Positions 23,346-35,274 of a stretch of 64,000 bases of DNA are shown piece by piece. The notes under the pieces were generated by a model. It did not search any database. It was not told the DNA's origin and was given only the letters and a program-made list of their open reading frames with translations. The stretch is from Excoecaria cochinchinensis. Taxonomy: Eukaryota > Streptophyta > Magnoliopsida > Malpighiales > Euphorbiaceae. Within the stretch, counting starts at the first letter, position 1. Every line of letters starts with the position of its first letter. The translations under genes were made by a program, and so were the position numbers. The stretch is from NCBI GenBank assembly GCA_947683425.1, contig CANTUQ010000101.1:25257001-25321000 (forward strand), in the 5' to 3' direction.

Positions 23346-24843
23346 ATGAATCTAACCCGACAGCTTTTGTAAAGTATATTAACGTAACACATCAATAGCA
23401 AGAAAGTGTTAACAAATATATACATTCAATAGAAATATTATCAAAATTATATAAAAAGAAAAAAAAAATTACACAATCATTGTACATATATAAATTTGCC
23501 AAAGCTAATCTACTTCTACTTTCTTTTGAGCCTTCTTCTTATTGAATTGCCTTTTTCTCTCATTTCTTTCCCTTTTTCCATTATATTTCTCAGTATCAGT
23601 TTTAATATTTTCATTTTGCTAATCCTTTCCATAATAATATAACAACATAGCTAATCTACTTCTATGATTCTTTGTATTAAATTTCATTAGAATTGGCTTT
23701 GTTTCAATAAAATATTGAATAAAGGCAGCTGCAAAAACCCTACAATCACTAACAAAAAAAGCATAAAAAGAAATGCAGCTGCAAAAACCCTATAATCACT
23801 AACAAAAAAGCATAAAAAAAAAAAATTAACATCACAATCAATTCTATTTTAATAAATAGTAATACAACATATGAACTCAAGATATAAAAACATAAAAGAA
23901 AAGAAAATAATAATGTAAAGTAGTTCCAATTATATTAATAAGGAGGAAATGGAATCCAGACTACTAATAAAAGACTAAAATTAAGAAACTTTATCAAAAC
24001 TATTATCATATTTGATTCAACTAATTCAAGCCAAAAATCTAGCAATTCATGCCAAAATCAACAACAAAAAAAAGACACCAATTTCTCTTTTAAGCATTAT
24101 GTCGAACGCTTAGTGGGCATACATTCTCCTTAACTTGATTTCTCAACTCTAATTGTGCAAAAATCTAAATTCTCAAGCATTTATTTTAAATCAAGTCATA
24201 ATATTGAAGAAGAATAAAAGAAAAAATTTAAAACTTGCCAACAAAAACTAGCACTGTGTAAGATCTCAAAGAATTGCTCATAAACATATGGTTGACGTCT
24301 TTGATTTGAAAGTGAAACAATTTGAAGTTTTATACAAATAAAAGTAATTTTAAGTGTTTTACATTAGAATTAGCAGTAGTGGACAAGCTAAGCCAGAAAT
24401 AAAGCAAATAGCAAGACCGTAAAGCCTTTATTTATAATAGAGTTGCCTTAGAATTAAAATAAATTGGGAATGAAACACCCCATTTAGCCATAAAAACCAA
24501 GCAATTAAACTTCTTTGCTTTAACTGAGTGATAGTTAATGGAAAAAAGAAAGCTAATTTAGAAAAAAATTAAGTGCCAAAAAAAAAGAGAAGGAAAAATC
24601 TACTTAGGAAGAGGATATAACTGCAGTTGAAATTGTTGATGAGAGAGAAGGAGGTAGTGTCCTCATCTGAAACTTGCTCTTCGTCTTTCACTTCCATTCC
24701 AATTAACATTTTCATCTTCTTCATTATTTTGAAGTAGAGAAACAAATAGAAATCAGTGAGATCTCCACACCTCAATAAGTACTATCTCTGATTGTTAGAT
24801 CTTCTATAACAAATTGAATGAAGAGTTTTGTTTCAATTATAAG
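23346..24843. other. Gene-free spacer with a 47-bp tandem duplication
   Basis: A segment containing GCAGCTGCAAAAACCCTA and CAATCACTAACAAAAAA occurs twice in tandem at about 23728-23820. A minus-strand ORF at 24569-24775 (start MRCGDLTDFYLF) has no recognisable domain, and I do not call it a gene. Confidence 0.5.
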
Positions 24844-25312
24844 TGATAACCCAGCAAATATCATTTGCACCAAGGCATATCTAGTCGGCCCAGTGAACTT
24901 GCAAGGTCCAAGGACCAAGAGCCAAGAGTGAACAGATATGAGCTTCTAGACAGCGCACCCAGCCGATCGAACGATGTGACAGCCAGTCCCATCAATCGTC
25001 TGACACAAGGCAGCGCCCGCGTCAGCCACCTGCTCCCTGTCACTTCGCCGAAAACCTACTCTGGCTACCAGTAATCACTTCCCTAGGCACTCGAGTGCCC
25101 CTCAACCCTTTCTTATAAATAGCACAGCCAACGATGGCTCTAGGTATTGAATCCTAAGCACTTTCTCTCTAAGCACTTTCTCTCTCTAAACTACTAACTT
25201 AAGTTTCGGAATGCTTATGCCTGGTCCGACTGGGCATTCTTTCTTGCAGGGTCCTTCTCATCCGATCGGTTGGTTCCTCCCTCTCCAGATAAAGACATCC
25301 AGGGCTTTATCA
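24844..25312 (+). repeat. 5' LTR of the gypsy element (469 bp)
   Basis: TG...CA borders. Contains a TATA-like TTATAAATAG near 25112, a plausible promoter for the element, followed by CT-rich repeats of the CTAAGCACTTTCTCT type. Same length as the 3' LTR. Confidence 0.93.
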
Positions 25313-25313
25313 T

Positions 25314-25331
25314 TTGGTGCTCTCGTTGAGA
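25314..25331 (+). other. Probable primer binding site
   Basis: TTGGTGCTCTCGTTGAGA lies one base past the LTR end, where a tRNA primer would anneal. I do not assign the tRNA. Confidence 0.6.
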
Positions 25332-25624
25332 GGTATGTCAAACTCACGATCAAACGAGAATACGACCCCCATGGACTTCGACCAAGAAGGAGATAGATAT
25401 GCCAATTTAGCCACCTCACAGGGGGGGAAGAGCCTGTCAGGTCTCCAATGGAGACCACCCCCCTCCCTGAGTCAAATGACGCCGTCTTAGAATACTCCGA
25501 AGATTCTCTTGTCACTGTCCGCGACATGCGTACTATACTCAGTGATTTCACCAAAATCATAGTCCAAACGCTCCAAAAAGGCAAAATGCCCGAGATTCCC
25601 TAAAGAGTTCATGGGAGCCATCCC

Positions 25625-27264
25625 ATGGACGAAGACTTCGGAGGAAGAAGAAGCAAAGGGATCTCCATTAACGAGCCAAAAGCTCAAAATACAAGGAGAC
25701 ACGACGCCGAGATCCCGAGGCACCGCGATAAAGGAAAAGGAATAGCGTTATCCGGCAAAGGCTCTGCCTACCACCACGCTGAACCCTCCACTTCGAGCGA
25801 CGAAGACGACTTGTCCTATTTGTGTGCACCTACTCGCTCTGTTTCAAGGAGCTCACGTCAGGACCCCGGCTCTGTGATTTTGAGTAAGGGGGACAAGTGG
25901 CTGAAACGAAAACTGGAGCAGTTTGGCCTGACAAGCTCCAAAAAGGACATACCCAAGACAAGAACTCGCAAAAGCCAGGCATCCCCGTTTTGCAGAGAAA
26001 TCATGGAGTTTGAGATGCCTCCCAGGTGGCGAGACGTCGGGATGAGTAGATACACGGGTGAGATTGACCCCACTACTCATGTGGCTAAGTTCTTGTTGAA
26101 AGTGCGGGCGTACGCCCGCGACGAGAGGGCTATTTGCCGGATTTTCCCCACCACCCTTGGTGGACAGGCCTTGAGATGGTTTCGAAAACTCCCACGGGAA
26201 TCGATCGTCTCCTTCTGGCAGCTCAAGGAGCTCTTAGTCTCGAGATTTGAGGCCAGAGCACCCACATCGAGGTCGACAGGTGACCTGGGTGGCTCCTATG
26301 GGCGAGCCAACAGAAGCTTTAAGGACTACGTCGACCGTTTTCAAGAAGCCGTGGGACAGGTGAAGAGCCTAAGCGAAGAAATGGCGATGACCGCCTTAGC
26401 GAGATGCCCGGCCGACCGTCCTCCATCCCAATTTGCGGAGATAACAAGCCCCCAGGACTTTCATGAACTGATGGACTGGGCCAAGCGACACGTTCGGACA
26501 AATGAGGATCAGAGAACTGGTAGAGCCAGACCAACCAGCGTGCTGAGCAGGCTTCAGTACCCTGATGGATGACCCTTCACGAAAAAGAGAGTGACCGGCT
26601 TGGAAACATTTCGGATGAGCTCAAAAGCACGCAGCACCGGAGAGAAAGGAAGATATCCAAGAGTGAATCCTCGAGTAAGGCGAGTGATTCGGCACCTCAA
26701 GGCTTTACCCCGCTCAACACTAGCCCCTCCAAAGTGCTGACCTGGATTAAAAAGAACCACCACACAATCCACTGGCCCAAGAGACTGTCCGGTCGGAGCA
26801 GGCACCGAAGGGATCAGAGTCTGTACTGTGAGTTTCACAGAAACGTCGGTCATTCTACCGACGAGTGTCACTTGCTACTCAAGGAAATTGAACGCCTGGT
26901 GCAAAGAGGAGCCCTCCAGAGATTCATCCGACCGGCCAGAGGGGCAAGTCCCTGTAAATGGCTGGATCCTGAGCAGGCCAACTATAGCTCAGATGAGGAC
27001 GGGGAGCGGAGAAACCCCAGGAGTGCGGGCTCGAGTAGGTCAAGCGCAGGAACGATAAATGTGATCTCAGGGGGATCGACTTACGCAGAGGAGCTCCATA
27101 GGAAGAAGAAGGGGAAGGGAGTATATCTCTCTCAGATGACCGAGCAGTCTATGCCTGTCACGGTGTCCAGCGACGATGCCCGAGACCGTGTTCCCCCACG
27201 AAGATGCGCTCGTCATCAGAGCACGCATCAACAATTTCGATGTAAGGAGGATCCTAGTGGATAA
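25625..27264 (+). pseudogene. gag of the gypsy element, frame-shifted
   Basis: The first block (25625-26572) holds the retrotransposon gag capsid-like domain: around FEMPPRWRDVGMSRYTGEID, then PTTHVAKF and later LGGQALRWFRKLP and RSFKDYVDRF. It ends in TGA exactly where the second block (26569-27264) opens in another frame (ATGA overlap). The second block carries the zinc-knuckle-like YCEFHRNVGHSTDEC and the usual following LLKEIERLVQRGALQRFI. Homologues read straight through, so the overlap marks a frameshift, unless the element uses it for frameshifting. The frame is lost again before the protease. Upstream of 25625 the leader holds short frames only. Confidence 0.8.
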
Positions 27265-27649
27265 TGGCAGCGCAGTCAATGTGCTCACCTTGCAGGCGTA
27301 CAAAGCGATGGGACTGCTGATTGAGGAGCTAAAGCGGAATGCAATGCCTTTGATCGGATTAGGCAACGCCACCATCCCGGTGATCGGATCCGTCGAGTTT
27401 TTCGTGGAGCTCGGATAAGAGGCGACGGTCCACACCTGCAAGGTAAGTTTTATGATAATTGACTTAATATTTGCCTATAAAGCCATCTTTGGCAGGCCCT
27501 TGCTTGTCCAAACAGGAGCTGTCACCAGCGTCCGGTATATGGTGATGAAAATTCCCACCGGAGAGGGCGTGGCTATCGTGAGAGGGGACCAAAAAGCATC
27601 CCGAGAGGCTTATGTCACGATCATCAAGCAACAAAAGGAAGCCTGTTAA
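27176..27649 (+). pseudogene. Retropepsin-like protease domain with internal stop
   Basis: Reads HEDALVIRARINNFDVRRIL, then VDNGSAVNVL, in which the aspartate of DNGS is the expected catalytic residue (the family usually has D-T/S-G). It continues to FFVELG, an in-frame TAA (27416-27418), then IIDLIFAYKAIFGRPLL and VTSVRYMVMKIPT, the conserved linker that normally leads to reverse transcriptase. The frame closes at 27649 and no reverse transcriptase follows. Confidence 0.8.
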
Positions 27650-27689
27650 TCGAGCACCAAGGGTTAGAGGGTTGGTACACCCGTAGATG

Positions 27690-27780
27690 ACCCAGAGAGG
27701 CTGAGCTCTGGATAGACGAACGCCTCCAGTAAGGCTCACGTCTCCAGTTAGGCGCACGTCTCCAGTTAGGCTCAGGCTTC
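27690..27780 (+). repeat. Short ~19-bp tandem repeat
   Basis: About three units of CGTCTCCAGTTAGGCGCA-like sequence just after the truncated pol region of the gypsy element. Confidence 0.7.
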
Positions 27781-28284
27781 CCCCAATCTTTGTAATATTG
27801 TATTGATCACTCTTCATCAATAAAAGAATCTTTTTATGAACTCTTCTTATTATCCGCGAAGGCTCTATATGTCATGACTTATACGCTAGACTTGACGTGC
27901 ATCCCAAGTCAAAAATGCGAAAGTCGAACTCTCTCGAAGACCAAATTCACCGTGTATTAACGTATAGAGGTCTCTCTTCTCTCCTTATTTAAATTGCATA
28001 TAAAGTATATATAACCCATGACCATTTCAGATCATAAGCACGGGAATTCCAACCCTCTCTCAAGGATATATCCATCAAGTCTGATGCCTTTCCCGGTCCG
28101 AACACATCATGATGATTATGTGCCCGACGGCCCATCCGATCTGATGTACAGAAATGGCCGATCGTAGGCACCCGGATCGATGATGCTCCCGATCCGACGC
28201 CGTCAATTGGCCAATGGCAGGCCACCCGTGCCCGTTCGGATCTACCGATAGGCACGGTGAAGCTCGACTCTTTTACGAGCCTAA

Positions 28285-28475
28285 GTTTTATGCAGCGGTC
28301 ACGGGCCAATATGAAATATTATGCAGCGGCCCCCGACCAATATGCAACTTTATGCAGCAGTTACGGGCCAATATGCAATATTATGCAGTGGCCCCCGACC
28401 AGCATGCAACTTTATGTAGCGGCCACGGGCCAATATGCAAACTTATGCAGTGACTGCGGGCCAAAACGCAATCTT
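28285..28475 (+). repeat. ~31-bp minisatellite inside the gypsy element
   Basis: About six imperfect copies of a unit with TATGCAGCGGCCACGGGCCA then ATATGCAAC. Some units carry CCCCCGACC in place of ACGGGCC, so two variants roughly alternate. Such arrays are common in the untranslated part of Tat-like elements, between pol and the antisense ORF. Confidence 0.85.
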
Positions 28476-28704
28476 CAGGAAGTATACACTAATTACTCAA
28501 AATCTTGCGAATTAAATTCAGTTAATGCCAAGTTAATGCAACTTTATGCGTTTTTGATTATGCTAATAAGCAGATATGTACATTACGCAGAAAAAAGAAG
28601 AACTTTATTATAACGGTTTCGAGTATACAATTAATACATACAACTTGCAAAGAATCGTTACAGAAAATAACTTACAAGAAGAAAGAAAGGCTAAGTACAA
28701 GCCC

Positions 28705-31700
28705 CTACGTTTCTATATCTATAAACTCTGCGTCACCAAGAGGACCAGCGGTCTGCTCAATGCCCGGCTCGGCGGTGGCTTGAGAAGGGTTGGAGCCAGG
28801 CAAAGAAGGCCCCGCTCCCCCTTCAGAGACAGGCCCCCCTGAAGGAAGGGCCTCGGGCTCGGCTTCAGGAGGTGGAGGAACGATAGGATCGACATCGGAG
28901 CGGATTTCTGGGCCTGTCCTCAAAAGTGAAGGGTCCCCGCCTTAGCTCTCTTGGACTGCCTCCCCTTCGGGAGCGTCATCTTCATTATCGCTTGATGGCA
29001 GGTTAGGCAGTGCCGCCGGATTATCCATCCACTTGAGATCAGCACCCGGAAAGCGCCTCTCGGCTTCATGCACTAAATAGCCAAGCACTTGCGCCTGAGC
29101 CTCAGCAAGCTCATCAAGAAGATGCTCCCTCTGAGCGGTGACCTCGTCCTCAAGTTTTTCGGCCTAGGAGGCCTCCTTCTCCTCCAACGACAGCTTCAAG
29201 GATTCTGCTCCCCTGCGCGCCTGATCGACCTCCAACTTCAGGTTGGCGTTCTCGGCAGCCAGACCCTTGCACTCAGCATCCAACTTGGTTGCATCTGCCT
29301 CGAAACGCCTGTACTGAGCGATTTCAGCAGAAAAACGGGCAGTGTTACCCTTTAGTTTGTCCACCTCGCCCTGCCGAGCCTTCAGCTCCTGGGTCTTCTA
29401 GTGGACCTCCTTCCTCAAAGCCACCGTCTCCGAATGGGAAGCAGTGGACTGTTTCTTCGCCTTGGCCATTTCAGCTCGTAGAGCGGAGGCCTCTTTTTGG
29501 GCAGCCTCCGCCTCCGCCCTAGCCTTGGCCCCTTCTTCGGCCTTCAACCGCCAAGTTACGGCCATCAGATTTAGCCGTTGAGCCCTCCTCGTAGCCTAGG
29601 GGGAGATGAAAAAAGGGAGGGAAGCCAATCAAACTTCACACGAACGAATGAAGCAAACAAACAAAAGGAATAGAAGAGAAAGGGCCTTACATCTATCAGT
29701 TGCTGGCTAATAGCCTGTGTCTCCCGGTTGAGCTGGAGGACGTCCCCGAGCTCCCTACGGTCCTCATCCCAAAGGAAACCACGGCAAATGAAACCGGCCA
29801 CTTGATGAGGTGACCAATCCTCACCGAAGCTGTCCCTCAAGTAGGGGTGAGTAAAATTCGGTTAAAACCGAACCAAACCGACCGATTTTTTAAATTTGGT
29901 TCGGTTATTCGGTTCGGTTTCGGTTTTAAATTTATAGGTACATCGGTTATTTCGGTTCTGTTCGGTTTTGAAAGGCAAAAACAGAAGAAAAACCAAACCG
30001 ACCGAACTTTTAAATTTATATATTATTTTATTCAATTTTACATTAAAAAAATTATTTTTGTATTTTTTTTATCAATTTAAGGGGTTTGAAATTAAATTAT
30101 ATATGTACATTTTTTTAATTTGATTTTTTTTAATTTTAATTTTATGATTTATAATTTTTTAGATAATTTTTTTAATTATAATTTTGGATTTTCGGTTTTT
30201 CGGTTAACCGAACCAAACCGACCGATAAATTCGGTTCGGTTTGAATTCGGTTATTATACAAATTCGGTTCGATTTCGTAAAATATTGTAATTTCGGTTAT
30301 TTCGGTTCGATTATTGAACCGAACCGACCGTTGCACACCCCTACCCTCAAGAAGTCCCCCAAAGGAACGAGACGCCCACTGGACCGCCTCGGTTCTCCTC
30401 CCTGCTGAACGGCCTTCCCCTTGGCTGCCACCCGAGCGTCTGATTCAGACACCAGCTCGCTCACCTTCTTTCGGGCGCTCTCCTCCATCTGCCGCTGTGC
30501 AGCCTCATCCAAGCGTGTTGCCCTCCCCTGCACCATCTCCCTTAGAGTTCGAATTTCGGGAGGGCATATCACCCCGGTCGCCTCCTCCTCCTCCTCAAGC
30601 TCACTCCCTACCACATGCCCTCTGCGAGAAACCCGAGCTGAGGGCTCTGTGACGATCGGGTTTGGGAGTGGCATCAAAGCAGCTGCTGAGGTGAGAGTGG
30701 GAACCGACCCGACCAGAGCAACAGATAAAGGCACAGCAGCAGAGGAAGAGACCGGCGGCCTCCTCATAGCTTCAAGTTCGGACTGTTTCACGAGCCTCCT
30801 CCTTTTGCTGCCCGCCTTAGCCTCCTTAGCCTCCAGCTTGGCCGTCCTCTTGGAGGCAACCCGATCGGCCAACTCGCTGGCAGTACTGCTTCTTCCGGCA
30901 ACAAAAAACAAACAAGCAAGATAAGTTCTCAAGCAAAATGTTTTTTCATGCAAATGCAAAGACAATGCTTTATAAATCGTGGCTAGTCCAATCCTAACGC
31001 TCACGTTCGGTAGCTGCGGCCGTTTCAGTGTAGGCCCCCTGGAGCAGCTCTTTGTACTCATAGGGCCCTCCCTTCCGAGCCACAGCATCCATCAGTTTCT
31101 GGATGTCGGCCTCGTTCAGGGACTGCCCAGCGGCCTGGTCTTTCAAGATCTTCACCTCAGCCGACCTGGCGAGACTCACCTCGAAGTCGCCCTCCTTTCC
31201 CACCAGGAAATACCTATCTCTGAAGCCCTTCATGGAGGTGGGAATGTTTATCAATTTCTTCTTCGGTAGACTGGTGAAGAAGAACTCCGACCCATCACTC
31301 TGGGAAGAGACGTAGAAGAAGTGGGTGAAGAGGTCGAGGGTCAGAGCTACTCCTTCCAGAAAGTATAGTATCCTGAAGCAGGCCACTGAACGCCACCCGT
31401 TCGAATGAAGTTGGTAGGGGGCGATGTCATACCCCTCCAGCACGGCAATCTCAAAGGCGCCGAAGGGGAAATGCATTCCGGCGTCCATACTCCACAGGTG
31501 GCAGATGAACCACTCGCTGCCACCCTCTCTGAACGGCCCCTCCCACACCGCCATGGAATCTGGGCAGACCGCCACAGATACATCGTCGGGAAAGCCGTAT
31601 TTGGCAGGCACCTCGGCCACCTCCTCCGCCATTAAGCGGGAGCATAGCTCAACCGCAGGTTGACCCTTATACACGTCCAAGAAGGACTCACTTGGTGTCA

Positions 31701-31722
31701 CATTGCTGCTAGACACCATCAC
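28705..31722 (-). pseudogene. Antisense accessory ORF of the gypsy element ('putative gypsy-type' domain)
   Basis: It reads opposite to gag. The first block (31722-30994) begins MMVSSSNVTPSESF and contains MHFPFGAFEIAVLEGYDIAP and later FFTSLPKKKLINIPTSM. This is the domain annotated in plants as a putative gypsy-type transposon/transposase_28 family, of unknown function. After a probable intron the second block (about 30900-30352) is alanine/serine/arginine-rich, with a basic KRTAKLEAKEAKAGSKRRR region. It is then broken by the hAT MITE at 29842-30343 and resumes at 29833. Further minus-strand segments (29364-29164, coiled-coil-like with LDAECKGLAAENANLKLEVD, and 28923-28705, proline-rich with the final DAEFIDIET) look like later parts. 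Whether it was translated is not known. Confidence 0.7.
29842..30343. mobile_element. hAT-type MITE, 502 bp, nested in the gypsy element
   Basis: Ends TAGGGGTG...CACCCCTA with a perfect 8-bp target duplication CCCTCAAG (29834-29841 and 30344-30351), diagnostic of hAT elements. Both arms are made of repeated GGTTCGGTTTCGGTT and the complement AACCGAACC, a very common plant MITE pattern. The core is AT-rich. It interrupts the antisense ORF and is therefore younger than the gypsy element. Confidence 0.95.
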
Positions 31723-32240
31723 CGACTAAAGAAAAGAAAGGGGAATGCGAACTGAAAATGCTAGAAGGATGAATGCAAAAGAAATGGAAAGCAAAGAAGG
31801 CTAAAAGGGAGGAAGAAGAAATTACTTACTTGGTAATGTGGGGTGTTTTTGATGAGAAAGAACTGGGAAAAATCTGTCAGAACTCAAGGAAAGTTGAGAA
31901 AATTTTTTTACAGAGCTTCGCTAGGGATTGCAAAAAGTAAAAGGAAAAAGACTTAGAAAACGCCTATTTATAGGCCAAAGATTCTGGAATACGCCAACAG
32001 TCCCGCCACTGAGACAATGCCACGCGTCAAAGGCATTATGGCTACGCGAAGAACAAAGCGCCATCCTTGGTATACGCGCAGCAATTAATAAAAATAACTG
32101 TATGAGCAGGCGCGTCCTTTCAGTTGACCGCCTTTCAAAATTCAAAATCCCGCCAACGGACACCCACGGATCGGAACAACTCAAAGCAGTTTCCATCCGA
32201 ACGGGACTTTCAAGGCGAATCAATACCCGATCGGACCTGT

Positions 32241-32254
32241 TGAGGGGGGACAAG
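32241..32254 (+). other. Polypurine tract of the gypsy element
   Basis: GAGGGGGGACAAG lies directly before the 3' LTR, the place where plus-strand DNA synthesis starts in LTR elements. Confidence 0.8.
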
Positions 32255-32723
32255 TGATAACCCAGCAAATATCATTTGCACCAAGGCCCGTCTAGTCGGC
32301 CCAGTGGACTGACAAGGCCCAAGGACCAAGAGCCAAGAGTGAGCAAATATGAGCTCTTAGACAGCGCACCCAGCTGATCGGACGATGTGACAGCCAGTCC
32401 CATCAATCGTCTGACACAAGGCAGCGCCCGGGTCAGCCACCTGCTCCCTGTCATTTCGCCGGAAACCTACTCTGGCTGCCAGTAATCACTTCCCTAGGCA
32501 CTCGAGTGCCCCTCAACCCTCTCTTATAAATAGCCCAGCCAACGGTGGTTCCAGGTATTGAATCCTAAGCACTCTTTCTCTAAGCACTTTCTCTCTCTAA
32601 GTTATTAACTTAAGTTTCGGAATGCTTACGCCTGGTCCGACCGGATATTCTTTCTTGCAGGGTCCTTCTCATCCGATCGGTCGGTTCCTCCCTATTCAGA
32701 TAAAGACATCCAGGGCTTTATCA
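32255..32723 (+). repeat. 3' LTR of the gypsy element (469 bp)
   Basis: Direct repeat of 24844-25312 with the same ends and length. By-eye comparison gives roughly 34 substitutions and no net length change, most of them transitions. Confidence 0.93.
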
Positions 32724-35139
32724 AAAAGAGAATATGATTTACATTTCTAACCAACAAAGAACACATTTCATGACGCCTTGAGCTTACCCTTTCTAACTTG
32801 GGGGCATTTTTGAAATAGTAACAGTTTAAAATGTATTTATGAAATAAAAAAATGCATTAATGGAATTTTGTAAAAGCGATACAGCACTTTTGAAACTCGA
32901 TGTTACTAAAATTGGACCGGATAAAGAACCAAATAGGCAAATGGATCGTGGTTTGACAAGTTCGATGGGGTTCCGTCGGATTTTTTCTTTTTTCTTTTTT
33001 AAATAATATTATTTTTAAAATTTTATATAAATAATATGAAAATATCACTATATAAAAAAAATAAAAATACTTTAAACAAATACATTCATCATCAAACATT
33101 AATTATAAGATAATATTTTCAAGTTATTCAATATTTATAACAAAAATTTAAGATAAATATAGTAAAAAATTCACCAAATATAAATTATAGTTTTTATTTT
33201 ATTCATAATAATTAATCAAAATTGCCTAAATGTCAATTATTTTGTATTTATATTTATATTTTATTTTTTCAGCAAAAAACAATGTTATATGAATATTTTG
33301 GATAAAATTTGGTTTTTCTAGTTCAAACTGATTTTTTAGTTCAATCTAATTTTTATTTCGGTTCAACTCGATTTTTTAACGGTTCAATCGATTTTTTGCC
33401 AATTCATATGGATTATATCTATTTTTTACCATTCTAGTTTTATATATTGAATTGAGTCGGATCAAATGCCGATTTGCAGTGCAATTTTAGTAGCATTGTT
33501 GAAACCTAAAATTGAAAAAGGAGCAATTCATCGTGTAATTTCCTCAATTATTAATAAGTCCAGCCCATTGGCTAAGTCTATTTTTAAACCATTTCCAATA
33601 AAAACTATATAGATTCAGTTAAAATTCGGTCCATGTCTAAATTTAGTTAAAAGTAATTTTTATCTACAATTGTATGAGAAAAAAAATTTTTTTCCACTAT
33701 TTTTTTTAATAAAAAATTGCTTGTAAAGTCAATAAAATGGAAAAAATAAGCCATTTTGGGACACTTTTGCAAAATTGAATAATTTTGTTCACGTATTTAT
33801 TAAAATAAAGCAATTTTACCCCAAAAACAATTGATTTTTTATTAGTGCCATTAAAAAAAAAAAGTCATTTTTTATACCACTTGATATGTCCTTAATAATT
33901 TTTGTTAAAAAAAATTGGAAAATAAACTATTTTGCTATAATCGATTTGTCATATAGTTCTATTTTGCTACTCAAATTATCTTTTGAAGCAAAAATACCAC
34001 TATAATTATTGAAAATTCTGTTAAAATATCCTTAATAATTATTGAAAATGGTGTAAAAATGCACATATAATTGTTAAAAATAATGCTAAAATGCTCTATT
34101 TGTGGCATTTTTTTTTCAACACCTATGTGTACATTTTAGCTTAAAAAACAATTTAAAGAATAAAATAATTATCCGAGACAAATGCTAATGACAAAATAAT
34201 ACATTATGGTTTGGGTTGTGTCGCTATTGGGTTTGGGCCATTAATTTTAGGTCATTCTCAAGTGGATGATTTTCATAATTGGGAAATTTGAATTTCGAGT
34301 CGAGTTAGACCAACTTTTTGAGTTAAATCTATACATTTTTTTGGCCGACATCGAATTGCAAGATTGATTTTTAAATTATGAACTAAATTTTCAAATTTTA
34401 TTATTTTAATAACATGTACAAATATATTTTTTTAAAAGAATATTGCCAACACCTATTATAAAAGATTCTATTAAAGTACTATTTTATATTTAACTTATTT
34501 GTCTGAATACATTATATAATAAAAATGGTTTAAAAAAATTTTAAATTCTTAAAATTTAAAATAAGAAAAGGTGATTTATACTAGTAAAATATGTGATAAT
34601 TCAAAAGTCAAATTTTAAAAAATACTAAATATTTGAGTAAAACATGATATACAACCAATATATTATACTTTTATGAATTTATTTATTTTATATAATTTAT
34701 ATATATTAAATATAAATATAAATTATATTAAAAAAAAACAAGTCAAACCGTTTGGGCCATCCCATCTATTTCGCGTGTTCTTATAATATTTTTATTAGAT
34801 ATTTATTATTATTGCGTTGGGTAGGAGTCTAAAGATTACATAAAAAAAATTATACTAAATTTTGAAAATCAAATTAAAATTTTAAATTCATGAGTCTGTC
34901 AAATCCGTTCAATCCATTTAGACATTTGACTCATTTATCACCCGTTTATTTATGACACGCTCATTTATGATCCAATACAAATCCGTCCAATTTTTTACCT
35001 CTAGTCAAACGGCTTATTATGTAATTCGATCCGTTTAATTTCATTTTAGATCGATCCATTTCATCAATGGATTGCCCATTATTCAATCTTTAATTTTTCA
35101 TATCAAGTTCGGATCGTGCGTCTTTTTCTGAATTAATAT
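32724..35139. other. Gene-free AT-rich spacer
   Basis: No supportable gene. Several short stretches around 33300-33450 and 34860-35110 contain GGTTCAA/TCGATCC-type words suggestive of old degraded MITEs, but I see no paired ends. Confidence 0.45.
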
Positions 35140-35239
35140 TGTCAATATCATAGAACGACGTCGGACGACTCAATTTACCCCGCTGTGAGGCAGCCTCATG
35201 AGACATGACATGACACACATGCCAATATCACCGCACGAG

Positions 35240-35274
35240 ACGTGGCAGGCATTTCATTACAAGGAACACGTGGC
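35240..35274 (+). promoter_or_regulatory. Two ABRE/G-box type motifs upstream of ADF
   Basis: ACGTGGCAG at 35240-35248 and ACACGTGGCAG at 35266-35276 (a CACGTG G-box) lie 220-250 bp before the ADF start codon. ACGTGGC is the core bound by bZIP factors in abscisic acid and light responses. Two closely spaced copies often act together; a role here is inferred. Confidence 0.55.

Larger units (their letters stand above)
24844..32723 (+). mobile_element. Ty3/gypsy-type LTR retrotransposon, non-autonomous, 7,880 bp
   Basis: Two 469-bp direct repeats (24844-25312 and 32255-32723) start TGATAACC and end TTTATCA. The flanks read ATAAG and AAAAG, a 5-bp target duplication with one mismatch. A primer-binding-like segment follows the 5' LTR, and the polypurine stretch GAGGGGGGACAAG precedes the 3' LTR. 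Inside are a broken gag, a retropepsin-like domain, and a long antisense ORF near the 3' LTR. I find no reverse transcriptase, RNase H or integrase in any frame. An antisense ORF between pol and the 3' LTR with the plant 'putative gypsy-type' domain is known from Tat-lineage elements, so membership there is likely. By-eye LTR divergence is about 7%, so the insertion is not recent. Confidence 0.92.

Noticed and set aside
21850..23425. Minus-strand ORFs rich in YTLC/VYT repeats
   Set aside because: Produced by the GTATAC palindrome clusters; the pattern is explained by the DNA repeat.
24569..24775. 68-aa minus-strand ORF near the gypsy 5' LTR
   Set aside because: No recognisable domain; truncated by spacer sequence on both sides.
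25853..26871. Minus-strand ORFs opposite gag
   Set aside because: Shadows of the gag frame in GC-richer DNA; the plus strand has clear gag motifs.
28214..28613. Plus-strand ORFs with repeated YAAAPDQ/CNFMQQ-like units
   Set aside because: Translations of the 31-bp minisatellite.
30314..30924. Proline/serine-rich plus-strand ORFs
   Set aside because: Opposite the antisense accessory ORF and partly inside the hAT MITE; they lack any motif.
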